19,485 nt of DNA from CAYONQ01 sp964405375 (GCA_964405375.1 CAYONQ010000052.1:1-19485); one strand, 5' to 3'; positions 1 through 6,843 are shown, counted from the stretch's first letter. Notes: a model not told the origin generated them from the sequence alone. Translations and numbers: made by a program.

Positions 1-230
1 CCGGCAGGACGGGAAAGACGCTGTCGACGATTTTCGGTGCGGCCGCAGGTGCAGGGGCTGGTGCGGCAGTTGCCGGCGGTGATACAGATGATAAGGTGTT
101 AGGCGGAATCGTAGGCGGTATATTGGGCGGCGCGGCGGGCCAGGCATTATCACCTCAGCAGGCAGAACAGGTGCAGAATATAATAGAGAAGATGTGCGAG
201 AGCTTACCGTCCCGGTTGGCGGGGAAATAA
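1..230 (+). CDS. Glycine-zipper protein, 3' end only
   Basis: This is the C-terminal 75 codons of a gene that begins before the window. The reading frame starts at base 3 and ends with TAA at 228-230. The visible protein has a Gly/Ala-rich stretch (GAAAGAGAGAAVAGGD, then GGIVGGILGGAAG), which is the glycine-zipper pattern of small membrane-associated or outer-envelope proteins. A short polar tail follows, including a PQQAEQVQ segment. The function is unknown. The Gly-rich core resembles that of the lipoprotein encoded convergently at 362-772, so the two may be related. Repeat element A starts at the base immediately after the stop codon. No start, signal peptide or upstream context is visible, so cellular location cannot be judged. 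Confidence 0.7.
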   Translation, partial: GRTGKTLSTIFGAAAGAGAGAAVAGGDTDDKVLGGIVGGILGGAAGQALSPQQAEQVQNIIEKMCESLPSRLAGK

Positions 231-332
231 CTCAAACTGACCGTCAGTCAGTTTGAACATCGTTCACTTCGGCAAGCTCCCCGCACTAAATTACGGATTA
301 TTTAGTACGGGGCAAGCAGAATGACTGACGGT
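231..332 (+). repeat. Stop-proximal repeat element A (three-arm inverted repeat)
   Basis: The element begins directly after the stop at 230. Arm 1 (232-241, TCAAACTGAC) pairs perfectly with arm 2 (247-256) around a 5-base loop. An overlapping part of arm 1 (240-250, ACCGTCAGTCA) is also perfectly complementary to 322-332 at the far end, so the whole element can close instead. The interior has a hairpin, CCCCGcACTAAA (279-290) against TTTAGTaCGGGG (301-312), with one mismatch and a 10-base loop. There is no T-tract, so it is not a classical terminator. It sits between two convergent genes. It belongs to the same family as the elements at 1764, 6378 and 14336, but its distal arm is the most divergent. 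Confidence 0.65.
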
Positions 333-361
333 TTTGTTACATACTCTAAGGCGTTTAGCTG

Positions 362-772
362 TTAGAAGCCGTAGATTGGCCTTAGCTCGCTCTCGGTTGG
401 CAAGTGGTCGTAGTACTCGCCTCTCGGTCCGACGTAGCCGACGCCTTGCTTTGTCAGCTTTACAGTGCTGATTGAGCCGTTGCTGTTGGTGATGTTGACG
501 GTGACGATGTTCATTTCCTGTCGGATTTGGTCCCTGTCGGCGGCGGCTTTCTTTTTATCGCCTTCGTTTCCGAGCATATAGCCGGCCCCGCCGCCTACCG
601 CTGCACCAATCAGGGTTGATTCGGTGTCGCCGCCCGCCAACTGGCCGATGCCGGCACCGGCCAAGGCGCCGATAGCGGTACCGGTTTGGGCGTCGCTCTC
701 ACAGCCAGCGACGAATGTCAAACCAAGACCAACAGCGGTTACCATCAGGATTATCGTTAAATTCCTGGCCAT
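362..772 (-). CDS. Glycine-zipper lipoprotein
   Basis: This is a 136-residue protein. It has a signal peptide ending in a lipobox (FVAGC, Cys24), which predicts lipid anchoring. A glycine-zipper region follows at about residues 30-68 (GTAIGALAGAGIGQLAGGD, then GAAVGGGAGYMLG), matching the YMGG-type glycine-zipper family. A Lys/Ala/Asp-rich linker then leads to a ~45-residue polar C-terminal domain. These proteins are generally envelope-associated and of uncertain function. The ATG at 772 is supported by a GGAGGTG-like ribosome site on the minus strand (about 778-785). A promoter with a perfect TTGACA -35 lies just upstream. The gene converges on the partial glycine-zipper gene ending at 230, with repeat element A between them. 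Confidence 0.85.
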   Translation of the reverse strand: MARNLTIILMVTAVGLGLTFVAGCESDAQTGTAIGALAGAGIGQLAGGDTESTLIGAAVGGGAGYMLGNEGDKKKAAADRDQIRQEMNIVTVNITNSNGSISTVKLTKQGVGYVGPRGEYYDHLPTESELRPIYGF

Positions 773-801
773 TTTGCACCTCCCTATCTATTCCTATATA
801 A

Positions 802-831
802 AGTATGAAAAGCAAGTTTTGCTTTTGTCAA
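802..831 (-). promoter_or_regulatory. Candidate sigma70-type promoter for the glycine-zipper lipoprotein
   Basis: On the minus strand a perfect TTGACA (826-831) is followed after 18 bases by CATACT (802-807), a four-of-six match to TATAAT. The predicted start of transcription is near 795, which gives a ~20-base leader containing the ribosome site. This is a sequence match only. Confidence 0.5.
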
Positions 832-891
832 GCTACGGTGTTTATTTTACCGTTGTTCTGCTGAAATAATCAAGCAAATAATCCTTTAATC

Positions 892-920
892 TTGTAAATA
901 CGGACGCAGGCGGTTATATT
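892..920 (+). promoter_or_regulatory. Candidate sigma70-type promoter for dapB
   Basis: TTGTAA (892-897) is separated by exactly 17 bases from TATATT (915-920), which matches the -10 consensus at five of six bases. It lies ~40 bases upstream of the dapB start codon and diverges from the promoter of the lipoprotein gene. Confidence 0.5.
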
Positions 921-961
921 TTTATCGGTTTTTTGGTTGTAAAAGCTTGAAGGAGCCGAAA

Positions 962-1759
962 ATGAGACCCAAACTTATAGTTGTCGGCGCTGCCGGGCGG
1001 ATGGGCAAACGCATCCTTTCATTGGCTATAGACGGCGGCGGGTTCGATATTATTGCGGCAATCGAGAGAAAAGGCCATCCCGATATCGGCAAAGACGCCG
1101 GGCTTGTGGCGGCGGCGGGGGCGATGAATATCAAACTGGACAGTGTCTATCCGGCGGGGGCCGATGTAGCAGTTGACTTTTCGACGCCGCAGGGGGCGGA
1201 AAGAACAGTTGCTTACTGTCTCGAAAATGGTGTTGCGCTTGTATTAGGCACTACCGGATTGGGTGATGAACAGAAGGTAAAGATAAAGGCAGCTTCGGCG
1301 AAGATTGCCGTTATATACGGGACCAATATGAGTGTGGGGATGAACGTCTTATTCGCTCTGGCCGGAAAAGTAGCAGCGATGTTAGGCGAGGAATATGATG
1401 TAGAAATAGTCGAGCAGCACCATCGGTTCAAGAAGGATGCGCCGAGCGGTTCGGCCCTTACGCTGGCTGAGAATATCTGCGCAGCGACCGGCAGGGATTT
1501 TCCGGGCTGCCTTGTTCACGGCAGGGGGGGCAAGGATGCGCTGCGGCAGAAAGGCGATATCGGCATACACGCTGTTCGGGCGGGGGATATTACCGGCGAA
1601 CACGAGGTTGTCTTTAGCACGTTAGGCGAGACGGTAGCATTAAATCATACCGCACACAGCAGAGACACATTTGCGAGAGGGGCGTTGCGGGCGGCTGAAT
1701 GGCTCGTCGATAAAAAACCTGGGCTTTATTCGATGGCCGACGTGCTCGGGCTTAGCTGA
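962..1759 (+). CDS. dapB: 4-hydroxy-tetrahydrodipicolinate reductase
   Basis: This cytoplasmic NAD(P)H-dependent enzyme reduces the tetrahydrodipicolinate precursor in the diaminopimelate/lysine pathway. The product has 265 residues, the usual family length. A Rossmann nucleotide-binding motif GAAGRMG lies at 9-15 and the GTTG loop at 96-99. The family signature EQHHRFKKDAPSGSA at 151-165 carries the catalytic His153/His154 pair and Lys157. An in-frame TTG at 947 would add five residues, but the ATG at 962 is preferred because AAGGAG (950-955) sits six bases before it. Diaminopimelate also feeds peptidoglycan, so this fits with murA nearby, although the two genes are separated by unrelated leftward genes. 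Repeat element B begins four bases after the stop. Confidence 0.96.
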   Translation: MRPKLIVVGAAGRMGKRILSLAIDGGGFDIIAAIERKGHPDIGKDAGLVAAAGAMNIKLDSVYPAGADVAVDFSTPQGAERTVAYCLENGVALVLGTTGLGDEQKVKIKAASAKIAVIYGTNMSVGMNVLFALAGKVAAMLGEEYDVEIVEQHHRFKKDAPSGSALTLAENICAATGRDFPGCLVHGRGGKDALRQKGDIGIHAVRAGDITGEHEVVFSTLGETVALNHTAHSRDTFARGALRAAEWLVDKKPGLYSMADVLGLS

Positions 1760-1763
1760 CATA

Positions 1764-1920
1764 CTCAAACTGACCGTCCCTTAGGGACGGGTCAGTTTGA
1801 GCGTTGTTCGTCGTTCGTATTTCGTATCTCGTTAGTTGAAGCCGACTACGTCGGCAACTATTTCAACTTTTTGTACGATAGGCAATTAAGCAAATTTTAT
1901 ATTAAATCGGCCAGTTTGAG
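1764..1920 (+). repeat. Stop-proximal repeat element B
   Basis: This is the longest member of the repeat family (157 bp). It begins four bases after the dapB stop and lies between convergent genes. Arm 1 plus its extension (1764-1780) pairs with 1784-1801 (GGGACGG then GTCAGTTTGAG) to form a near-perfect hairpin with a three-base loop and one bulged base. The distal arm CGGCCAGTTTGAG (1908-1920) matches the reverse complement of the start at 12 of 13 positions. The interior contains a smaller hairpin, GCCGAC-TAC-GTCGGC (1841-1855). It also has a low-complexity TTCGT-rich run at about 1805-1832. No T-tract follows the large hairpin. Confidence 0.75.
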
Positions 1921-1950
1921 TGACATAAGTAAATAGTTGCCGCTATCAAA

Positions 1951-2934
1951 TCAATCGGGCCAATTGCTTTGCCAGCGTTTGAATAGCTCGTCTTTTGAGC
2001 AGTTCATCCAGTAGATTTTTCCGCGAATGGCGCGTTTGCAGTTCGGAGGAAGCGGGCCTAAGTTGACGAATGAGTGCAGACAGTCGGCGGGGTGGTGGTT
2101 GCTGACGTGGGTGGTTCGCTGCCAGTAAAGTGCACAGACCCAATCGTTTTCGAGATTACTTCTGGTAATCAGGCCGCAATCGACATCCGGTTCGAATTGG
2201 CTGGGGCCGTATGGTTCCATCTCTGTAATTTTTTTCAGGTCTCCTTCAGAACGCAGGGTATCCATAGTCAGGCCCATTGGCGTTCGGCAGACGATATGCT
2301 TGTCTGTCGGCGGGATGGCCTGCCATCTGTTATTACGCCGAACAAAAGACAGACTGGTTCTCGACAGTTTCTCTGCATCCTGCTGTTGCCAGAGGTCGTA
2401 TTCGCTGAATGCAGGGGTTTCTGCGATTTTTCGCCGCCATTCTGTGTTGGTTTTGCCGCTCATTCTAAAGCACTGCTGAGCGACGTAGTATTCGTTCAGC
2501 CCTTCGTCTTTTGTCGTAATTACCCAGAGCAGGTCGAAGCCGTCGCTGACAGGGGCGATGTAATATGTCCAGGTCTGCGGTATCCAGCCGTCCTTGTTGG
2601 TCACGTCAACGGTGTGCACAAATACGGCGGTGCGGGCGGCAAACTGTCTTTCGAGGGCGTTGGCCGTGATTGTTTCTATGTGTCTTTCGGAGCTTCTGGG
2701 GACAGCTCCGTAAACGAAGGGTTTGTGTTCGAAGAGGCGGTAGCCGATGCGGTTGCGGGGGTGAGAACGGTTGAGCAGCGAGACGAAGATTTGCTCGGCA
2801 CCGGGTCTTCTGGGCGGGTGCAGCTCAACCGATGTAGGTACGGTTTTTTGTTTTTCAGGCCACATTATACCCTCGCAGCCGGTTAGTGCAAAAAGTAAGG
2901 GTATCAGGCAGATATAAGACCATCGCAATTTCAT
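1951..2934 (-). CDS. Lipoprotein of unknown function
   Basis: This is a 327-residue protein from an ATG at 2934. An upstream in-frame start at 2967 is rejected because AAGGAGG (2944-2950 on the minus strand) is correctly spaced nine bases before 2934, and because the protein then opens with a proper signal sequence. The N-terminus is a hydrophobic segment ending in LTGC (residues 17-20), a lipobox that predicts a lipid anchor on Cys20. The mature part is rich in Trp, Arg and His. I recognise no domain or catalytic motif in it. It lies 54 bases downstream of the GH43-like gene on the same strand, so the two are probably co-transcribed from the promoter near 4120. A link to glycan metabolism rests on that context alone. 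Confidence 0.8.
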   Translation of the reverse strand: MKLRWSYICLIPLLFALTGCEGIMWPEKQKTVPTSVELHPPRRPGAEQIFVSLLNRSHPRNRIGYRLFEHKPFVYGAVPRSSERHIETITANALERQFAARTAVFVHTVDVTNKDGWIPQTWTYYIAPVSDGFDLLWVITTKDEGLNEYYVAQQCFRMSGKTNTEWRRKIAETPAFSEYDLWQQQDAEKLSRTSLSFVRRNNRWQAIPPTDKHIVCRTPMGLTMDTLRSEGDLKKITEMEPYGPSQFEPDVDCGLITRSNLENDWVCALYWQRTTHVSNHHPADCLHSFVNLGPLPPNCKRAIRGKIYWMNCSKDELFKRWQSNWPD

Positions 2935-2988
2935 TATGCGATTCCTCCTTTCGTAACTTACAGGCATTTAGCAAATCCATATCGGGGC

Positions 2989-4038
2989 TTAATAAAGGTA
3001 CGGTTTATTATCTTTCCATTCGATATTCATTTTGGAAATGTACCAGCTTCTGCCCATATCGTTGTTGCCCTGGAAGAAGAGGTACATTTTGCCGTCGTTA
3101 TCTACAAATACGCCTGGGTGGCCGGATTCGCTTGAATTCCATTCACCCGGTTTTCCGTTTGGCAGTAAAGGTTCGCGGAATAAACGCTCCCAGTTGATGC
3201 CGTCATCGCTTACGGCACAGCCGATTTGCTGCGGGCGGTTGTTGTAGGCCCCTGCGTAGAACATAAAGAGTCGGCCGTTATGTATGCAGCAGGTAGGGGC
3301 TTCGATGCAGGTCTGCTCCCAGGGCAGTTCAGGTTTAAGAAGCGGACCGGAGCCGATTTGTGTCCAGCAGTTTCTTGAGAAATCACAGTCGAAGGGGGCA
3401 GTGGCGCCGGTTATCATTTGAATTTTGTAGTCGGGGTCGCGTGTTGCGCAATAGAGGAACCATTTTCCCCTGTAGGGGATTATGTCCGAATCAATTGCTC
3501 TGCCGCAATTCCAATTGCCTGTCGGGTTAAAAATCGGGTTCGACGGGTTGCGGGTGAAATTGAGACCGTCGTCGGAGAAGGCGTGGCAGATTTTGTCGTT
3601 TTTCCGATTGCCATAGGTTGAGTAGAACAGGTGGACTTTATTTTCTATTACGATTGCAGCTCCTGCGACAAGGCCGTTTTTCTCGTATTCGTGTTTTGGA
3701 AGTATTTCACCGGCTTTGGTCCAGTTCGTCAGGTCGTTACTTTCGGCGATTCCCAGGGCCAGCCCGTCACCCGGCCGACCATCTCCAAACTTGCACATTG
3801 TATAATACATATAGTATTTGCCCTTGAAATTGACCACGTCGGGGTCTTTGGCGAAAAGTCGTCCTCTTGAAGGGTCGGTGAACATCATTATGTCCGGCTG
3901 CGGATTGCTTGTTTGGCTGGTGTCCTCCGGCGGTGGCGCCACATCAGCCTGACTTTTCGTCCGGGCGTGTCCGGCAGATAGTATCAGAATTGCTAAAACC
4001 ACTGTTGTCATTAAGGATGTATTGCTAAAGCCCTTCAT
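2989..4038 (-). CDS. Secreted GH43-like five-bladed beta-propeller glycosidase
   Basis: The product has 349 residues from the ATG at 4038. A start at 4077 is possible but has no ribosome site, whereas GGAAGGGA precedes 4038. Residues 1-25 form a signal peptide, followed by a Pro/Gln-rich linker. The rest shows the repeating blades of the GH43/GH32/GH117 superfamily (for example DPDVVNFKGKYYMYY and NGRLFMFYAGAY). Candidate catalytic residues by pattern are Asp65 in KDPD (general base), Asp185 in AIDSD (pKa modulator) and Glu246 in CIEAP (acid). The substrate cannot be read from sequence; arabinose, xylose or anhydro-galactose linkages are family possibilities. It is probably the first gene of a two-gene unit with the lipoprotein at 1951-2934 and has a strong-looking promoter at 4105-4133. 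Confidence 0.8.
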   Translation of the reverse strand: MKGFSNTSLMTTVVLAILILSAGHARTKSQADVAPPPEDTSQTSNPQPDIMMFTDPSRGRLFAKDPDVVNFKGKYYMYYTMCKFGDGRPGDGLALGIAESNDLTNWTKAGEILPKHEYEKNGLVAGAAIVIENKVHLFYSTYGNRKNDKICHAFSDDGLNFTRNPSNPIFNPTGNWNCGRAIDSDIIPYRGKWFLYCATRDPDYKIQMITGATAPFDCDFSRNCWTQIGSGPLLKPELPWEQTCIEAPTCCIHNGRLFMFYAGAYNNRPQQIGCAVSDDGINWERLFREPLLPNGKPGEWNSSESGHPGVFVDNDGKMYLFFQGNNDMGRSWYISKMNIEWKDNKPYLY

Positions 4039-4104
4039 CTTTTCGTTCCCTTCCGGCCTTATGGCATCATAAAGCAAAAGCGCTCTTATCCGGTTTAAGA
4101 CGCA

Positions 4105-4133
4105 AGTATATGTATGTCGTCGAATGGTGTCAA
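4105..4133 (-). promoter_or_regulatory. Strong candidate sigma70-type promoter for the GH43-like operon
   Basis: On the minus strand a perfect TTGACA (4128-4133) is followed by a 17-base spacer and TATACT (4105-4110), a five-of-six -10 match. It predicts a ~60-base leader before the ATG at 4038. It lies 17 bases beyond the stop of the upstream protease gene, so the two genes probably have separate promoters even though no terminator is visible between them. Confidence 0.7.
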
Positions 4134-4150
4134 GCAGTACCAGAAGGGGA

Positions 4151-5029
4151 TTATTGGTATAAGGCCGTTATTATGCTGGCGGCGTTGAAGATTGAGTGGA
4201 TGAAGATGGGTCGAAATAACGAGCCGCTCTTTTCATAGGCATAACCCAGGCATAGCGCCAGGACAAACAGCGCCGGCCAATGGCTGGGGGTCTGATGTAT
4301 CGTTGCGAAGATGGCGGAGCTTGCGAGGATTGACAGCCACAGCCGGTTTCGAGATTCGAGGTTCGAGAATCGAGAATCGAAAAATGAGCGCAGCATTGTT
4401 TGGAACAGGCCACGAAAAAGCAGCTCCTCGAAGACAGGCATTATGACGATAGAAACAATAATAATCAGCGATCTAAGCGGCAGCTGAGGATGTGTCGTTA
4501 TAGTCTTGAGCTCCTCGTGCTGCTGGAGGTGAAAATCCTGTCCCCAGATAAGCTGTCCGAAATATACCGTCAGCAATATCATTAGTATCATAAGCGGCCA
4601 AACGGAGACGAGATTTACCAGCCCGGCGAGAAGGTCCTTATGGATTGTTTTGACATTCAGGCCGAAGCCCTTTAATCGGTTAGCAAAAGTGGCCCTGGCT
4701 AAAAAAATAATTACTACTATCACTGCTGCCGCGCTGGTGCAGATGATGAGGTTGTCAAGAAAGGCACTTTGCCAGTCCGGCAGGTGGCTGAGCAGCCGGT
4801 TTTTGACTAATAATGCGAGCGAGACGGTCCCGAACCAGATAAATAACGGGATAAAGGGCAGATAGAGAGGCATATTGTTTTGACGGGGTGGTGAATCGGC
4901 CAATGCGTTTCTGCCAAGGGATGTTTTAAGCAGCCAAAGGGCCAACAGGAATACCCCTGCCAGATAGATAATAGCCTGGGCTATTATCGTGTAACCGCCG
5001 AACTGGTTGACAATCTCGGTAAGATTCAT
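4151..5029 (-). CDS. CPBP-family (CAAX-like) intramembrane metalloprotease
   Basis: This is a 292-residue, highly hydrophobic protein with several predicted membrane segments (about 14-35, 57-75, 95-111, 136-157, 187-199, 230-245 and 252-266). All three family motifs are present: EELLFRG (Glu201, Glu202, Arg206), FATIH (Phe241-His245) and HSIFN (His278, Asn282). These form the metal-binding active site of the Rce1/CPBP (ABI) family. Bacterial members cleave or bind peptides in the membrane, and their substrates are mostly unknown. The loop between motifs 1 and 2 is encoded by a heptamer tandem repeat (4348-4382). The gene diverges from murA across a 76-base gap. The ribosome site before the ATG at 5029 is weak, so the start is somewhat uncertain. 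Confidence 0.88.
   Translation of the reverse strand: MNLTEIVNQFGGYTIIAQAIIYLAGVFLLALWLLKTSLGRNALADSPPRQNNMPLYLPFIPLFIWFGTVSLALLVKNRLLSHLPDWQSAFLDNLIICTSAAAVIVVIIFLARATFANRLKGFGLNVKTIHKDLLAGLVNLVSVWPLMILMILLTVYFGQLIWGQDFHLQQHEELKTITTHPQLPLRSLIIIVSIVIMPVFEELLFRGLFQTMLRSFFDSRFSNLESRNRLWLSILASSAIFATIHQTPSHWPALFVLALCLGYAYEKSGSLFRPIFIHSIFNAASIITALYQ
4348..4382 (+). repeat. Five-copy heptamer tandem repeat inside the protease gene
   Basis: Five consecutive seven-base units read TTCGAGA, TTCGAGG, TTCGAGA, ATCGAGA and ATCGAAA. The unit length is not a multiple of three, so a change of a single copy would shift the reading frame of the CPBP protease. The array encodes residues 216-228 (polar, DSRFSNLESRN), the loop between the EELLFRG and FATIH motifs. 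Confidence 0.8.
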
Positions 5030-5048
5030 CGATATATATTTTACGCTC

Positions 5049-5077
5049 TTGAAAGTGAAGCTATCTTGTATTAGATT
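5049..5077 (+). promoter_or_regulatory. Candidate sigma70-type promoter for murA
   Basis: TTGAAA (5049-5054) is followed by a 17-base spacer and TAGATT (5072-5077). It lies in the 76-base divergent gap between the protease gene and murA, with the ribosome site AAGGGA (5092-5097) downstream. Each hexamer is only a moderate match. Confidence 0.4.
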
Positions 5078-5105
5078 AGTTGCGTCTTTTCAAGGGAAAT
5101 AGATT

Positions 5106-6374
5106 ATGGACGTATTTCGTATCGAAGGTCCGGTTCGGCTTTCGGGGGCTGTTGGAATAAACGGCTCAAAGAATGCATCTCTTCCGATAATGGCCGCTGC
5201 TATCTTGGGTGGTGGTAAATCGGTTTTAAGAGCGGTGCCTGAGCTTTCTGATATTAGCGTTTTTAGCGAGCTGCTTGGTCAATTGGGCTGTAAGGTAGGC
5301 AGGGACGACAATGGGGATTTATGGATAGATTCGACTGTGATAGATAATCCGGTGGGTGAGTATGAAATTGTCCGCCGGATGCGTGCCAGCATCTGCGTGC
5401 TTGGGCCGTTGCTTGCCCGATGCGGCAGGGCGGAGGTGTCGATGCCGGGCGGATGCGCAATCGGCGACAGGCCTGTCGATATTCATCTGCGGGGCCTGCG
5501 GCAGCTTGGCGCGCAAATCCATCTTAAAAACGGCTACATAGTGGCCGAGGCGCCGCAGGGGTTGACAGGTAAGGATATTTTTCTCGGCGGGCCGTTCGGC
5601 TCAACCGTGCTGGGTACCGCAAATGTGCTGATGGCAGCGGTGACGGCGAAGGGACAAACTGTTATCGAGTCGGCGGCGTGTGAGCCGGAGATAGCAGATT
5701 TGGCAAACTGTCTTAATAAAATGGGTGCAAAGATAAGCGGAATAGGTTCGCCTCGACTGACCATACAAGGAGTTAAACGGTTGGAGCCGGTGGAATACGG
5801 GGTGATTCCGGACAGAATCGAGGCGGGGACATTTATGGTTGCCGCTGCTATAACCGCCGGCGAGGTGCGTCTGGCGCACTGCCGGCTCGACGATATGGTG
5901 GCCGTTGTCGATAAGTTAAGGAACGTCGGGGTGGCGGTCGAGCGGTCGGACGACGGCTGCGTGGTCTCCCGAAGGGGGGCCATAAAGACCGCCGATATTA
6001 CCACGCAGAGCTATCCGGGCTTTCCGACCGATTTGCAGGCGCAGTTTATGGCACTTTTGTCGCTTGGTGAAGGCAACAGTGTTATAATCGAAAAGATATT
6101 TCCCGACAGATTTATGCACGTTGCCGAGTTAAATCGGATGGCGGCCAATCTTCGGAAGGAAGGGCCGACCGTCATTGTGGCCGGCGTTAAGAAGTTAATG
6201 GGTGCTGCGGTGATGGCCTCTGACCTGCGGGCGTCGGCGGCGCTGGTTTTGGCCGGGTTGGCCGCTGAAGGGACAACGACGGTACAGAGGGTCTATCACA
6301 TCGACCGCGGCTATGAAAGAATCGAGGAGAGGTTAAATCCTCTCGGTGCGAAGATAATTCGAGAAAGTATTTAG
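5106..6374 (+). CDS. murA: UDP-N-acetylglucosamine 1-carboxyvinyltransferase
   Basis: This cytoplasmic enzyme transfers enolpyruvate from phosphoenolpyruvate to UDP-GlcNAc, the first committed step of peptidoglycan synthesis and the target of fosfomycin. The product has 422 residues, the normal length, with the two-lobed inside-out alpha/beta-barrel pattern of the EPSP synthase family. Key residues are visible: Lys22 in SKNA, the RMRAS element at 91-95, and the active-site Cys117 in MPGGCAIGDRPVD. Having Cys rather than Asp at that site predicts fosfomycin sensitivity at the target level. PDRIEAGTFM, PTDLQAQ (near 307) and a C-terminal DLRASAAL are further signatures. AAGGGA (5092-5097) supports the ATG. 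Repeat element C begins three bases after the stop. Confidence 0.97.
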   Translation: MDVFRIEGPVRLSGAVGINGSKNASLPIMAAAILGGGKSVLRAVPELSDISVFSELLGQLGCKVGRDDNGDLWIDSTVIDNPVGEYEIVRRMRASICVLGPLLARCGRAEVSMPGGCAIGDRPVDIHLRGLRQLGAQIHLKNGYIVAEAPQGLTGKDIFLGGPFGSTVLGTANVLMAAVTAKGQTVIESAACEPEIADLANCLNKMGAKISGIGSPRLTIQGVKRLEPVEYGVIPDRIEAGTFMVAAAITAGEVRLAHCRLDDMVAVVDKLRNVGVAVERSDDGCVVSRRGAIKTADITTQSYPGFPTDLQAQFMALLSLGEGNSVIIEKIFPDRFMHVAELNRMAANLRKEGPTVIVAGVKKLMGAAVMASDLRASAALVLAGLAAEGTTTVQRVYHIDRGYERIEERLNPLGAKIIRESI

Positions 6375-6377
6375 TTA

Positions 6378-6509
6378 CTCAAACTGACCGATGGCCAGTT
6401 TGAAAATGCAAAAATCAAAGTGCAAAATGCAAAATTGCGGAATGTACTGTCAAAAAACGACTTACATTTAATCCCGACAGGGTCGGGACTACAAATCGGT
6501 CAGCTTGAG
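6378..6509 (+). repeat. Stop-proximal repeat element C
   Basis: This is a 132-bp element starting three bases after the murA stop. The outer ends (6378-6392 and 6495-6509) are inverted repeats matching at 14 of 15 positions. Arm 1 (6379-6389) can also pair with arm 2 (6393-6403) over 11 bases with one mismatch. The interior holds a TGCAAAA-rich stretch and a perfect seven-base-pair hairpin, TCCCGAC-AGG-GTCGGGA (6472-6488). Bases 6417-6470 are nearly identical to bases 14361-14414 of element D (51 of 54), so the two are clearly homologous copies. Confidence 0.85.
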
Positions 6510-6843
6510 TTAGTCAGGATGGTTGCGGAGGGAACTTAAAGCATCGTAACGGCGGGGAAGAGATTCAAATTTGATGTGCTGAAGGTTCCGCTATAATCAG
6601 CCGACAAAATCCTCAATATCTCCCGAGGTTGTTTTTCAATAATTCTGTGTACGGTGTCTGCCGGTTCTAATGTTGAGAAATCCGATTTTTAGCGCACATT
6701 TCAAGCTTGAAGTTACACTATATAACGGAAGCTGGTATCGGCTGTCATAACACGGAAAAAAATTTTGAAAAATCACACAAAAAGGGCAAAACCGTAACAG
6801 GACGGTAATACTTATCTGCCATAATTTTTTGTTGAGGTAAACG
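6510..6843. other. Non-coding stretch before the first lyase gene
   Basis: No convincing gene is visible. The only structured features are a perfect 12-base palindrome TTCAAGCTTGAA (6700-6711), an A-rich run (about 6759-6785) and a short inverted repeat ACCGT/ACGGT (6791-6806). A leftward 50-codon frame at 6536-6688 has no ATG, GTG or TTG start near its beginning. The stretch could hold upstream regulatory sites for the promoter at 6844, but nothing here identifies a regulator. Confidence 0.5.

Noticed and set aside
947..961. A TTG start giving a five-residue longer DapB
   Set aside because: The TTG overlaps the ribosome site AAGGAG, which is ideally placed for the ATG at 962, where the conserved N-terminus begins.
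2074..2886. A 270-codon open frame on the plus strand opposite the lipoprotein gene
   Set aside because: The minus-strand frame has a ribosome site, lipobox and normal start. The opposite frame has no ribosome site, and its composition reads like a complementary shadow.
6536..6688. A leftward 50-codon open frame with a protein-like composition
   Set aside because: It has no ATG, GTG or TTG near its beginning and no ribosome site. It could be a gene remnant, but nothing recognisable supports that.
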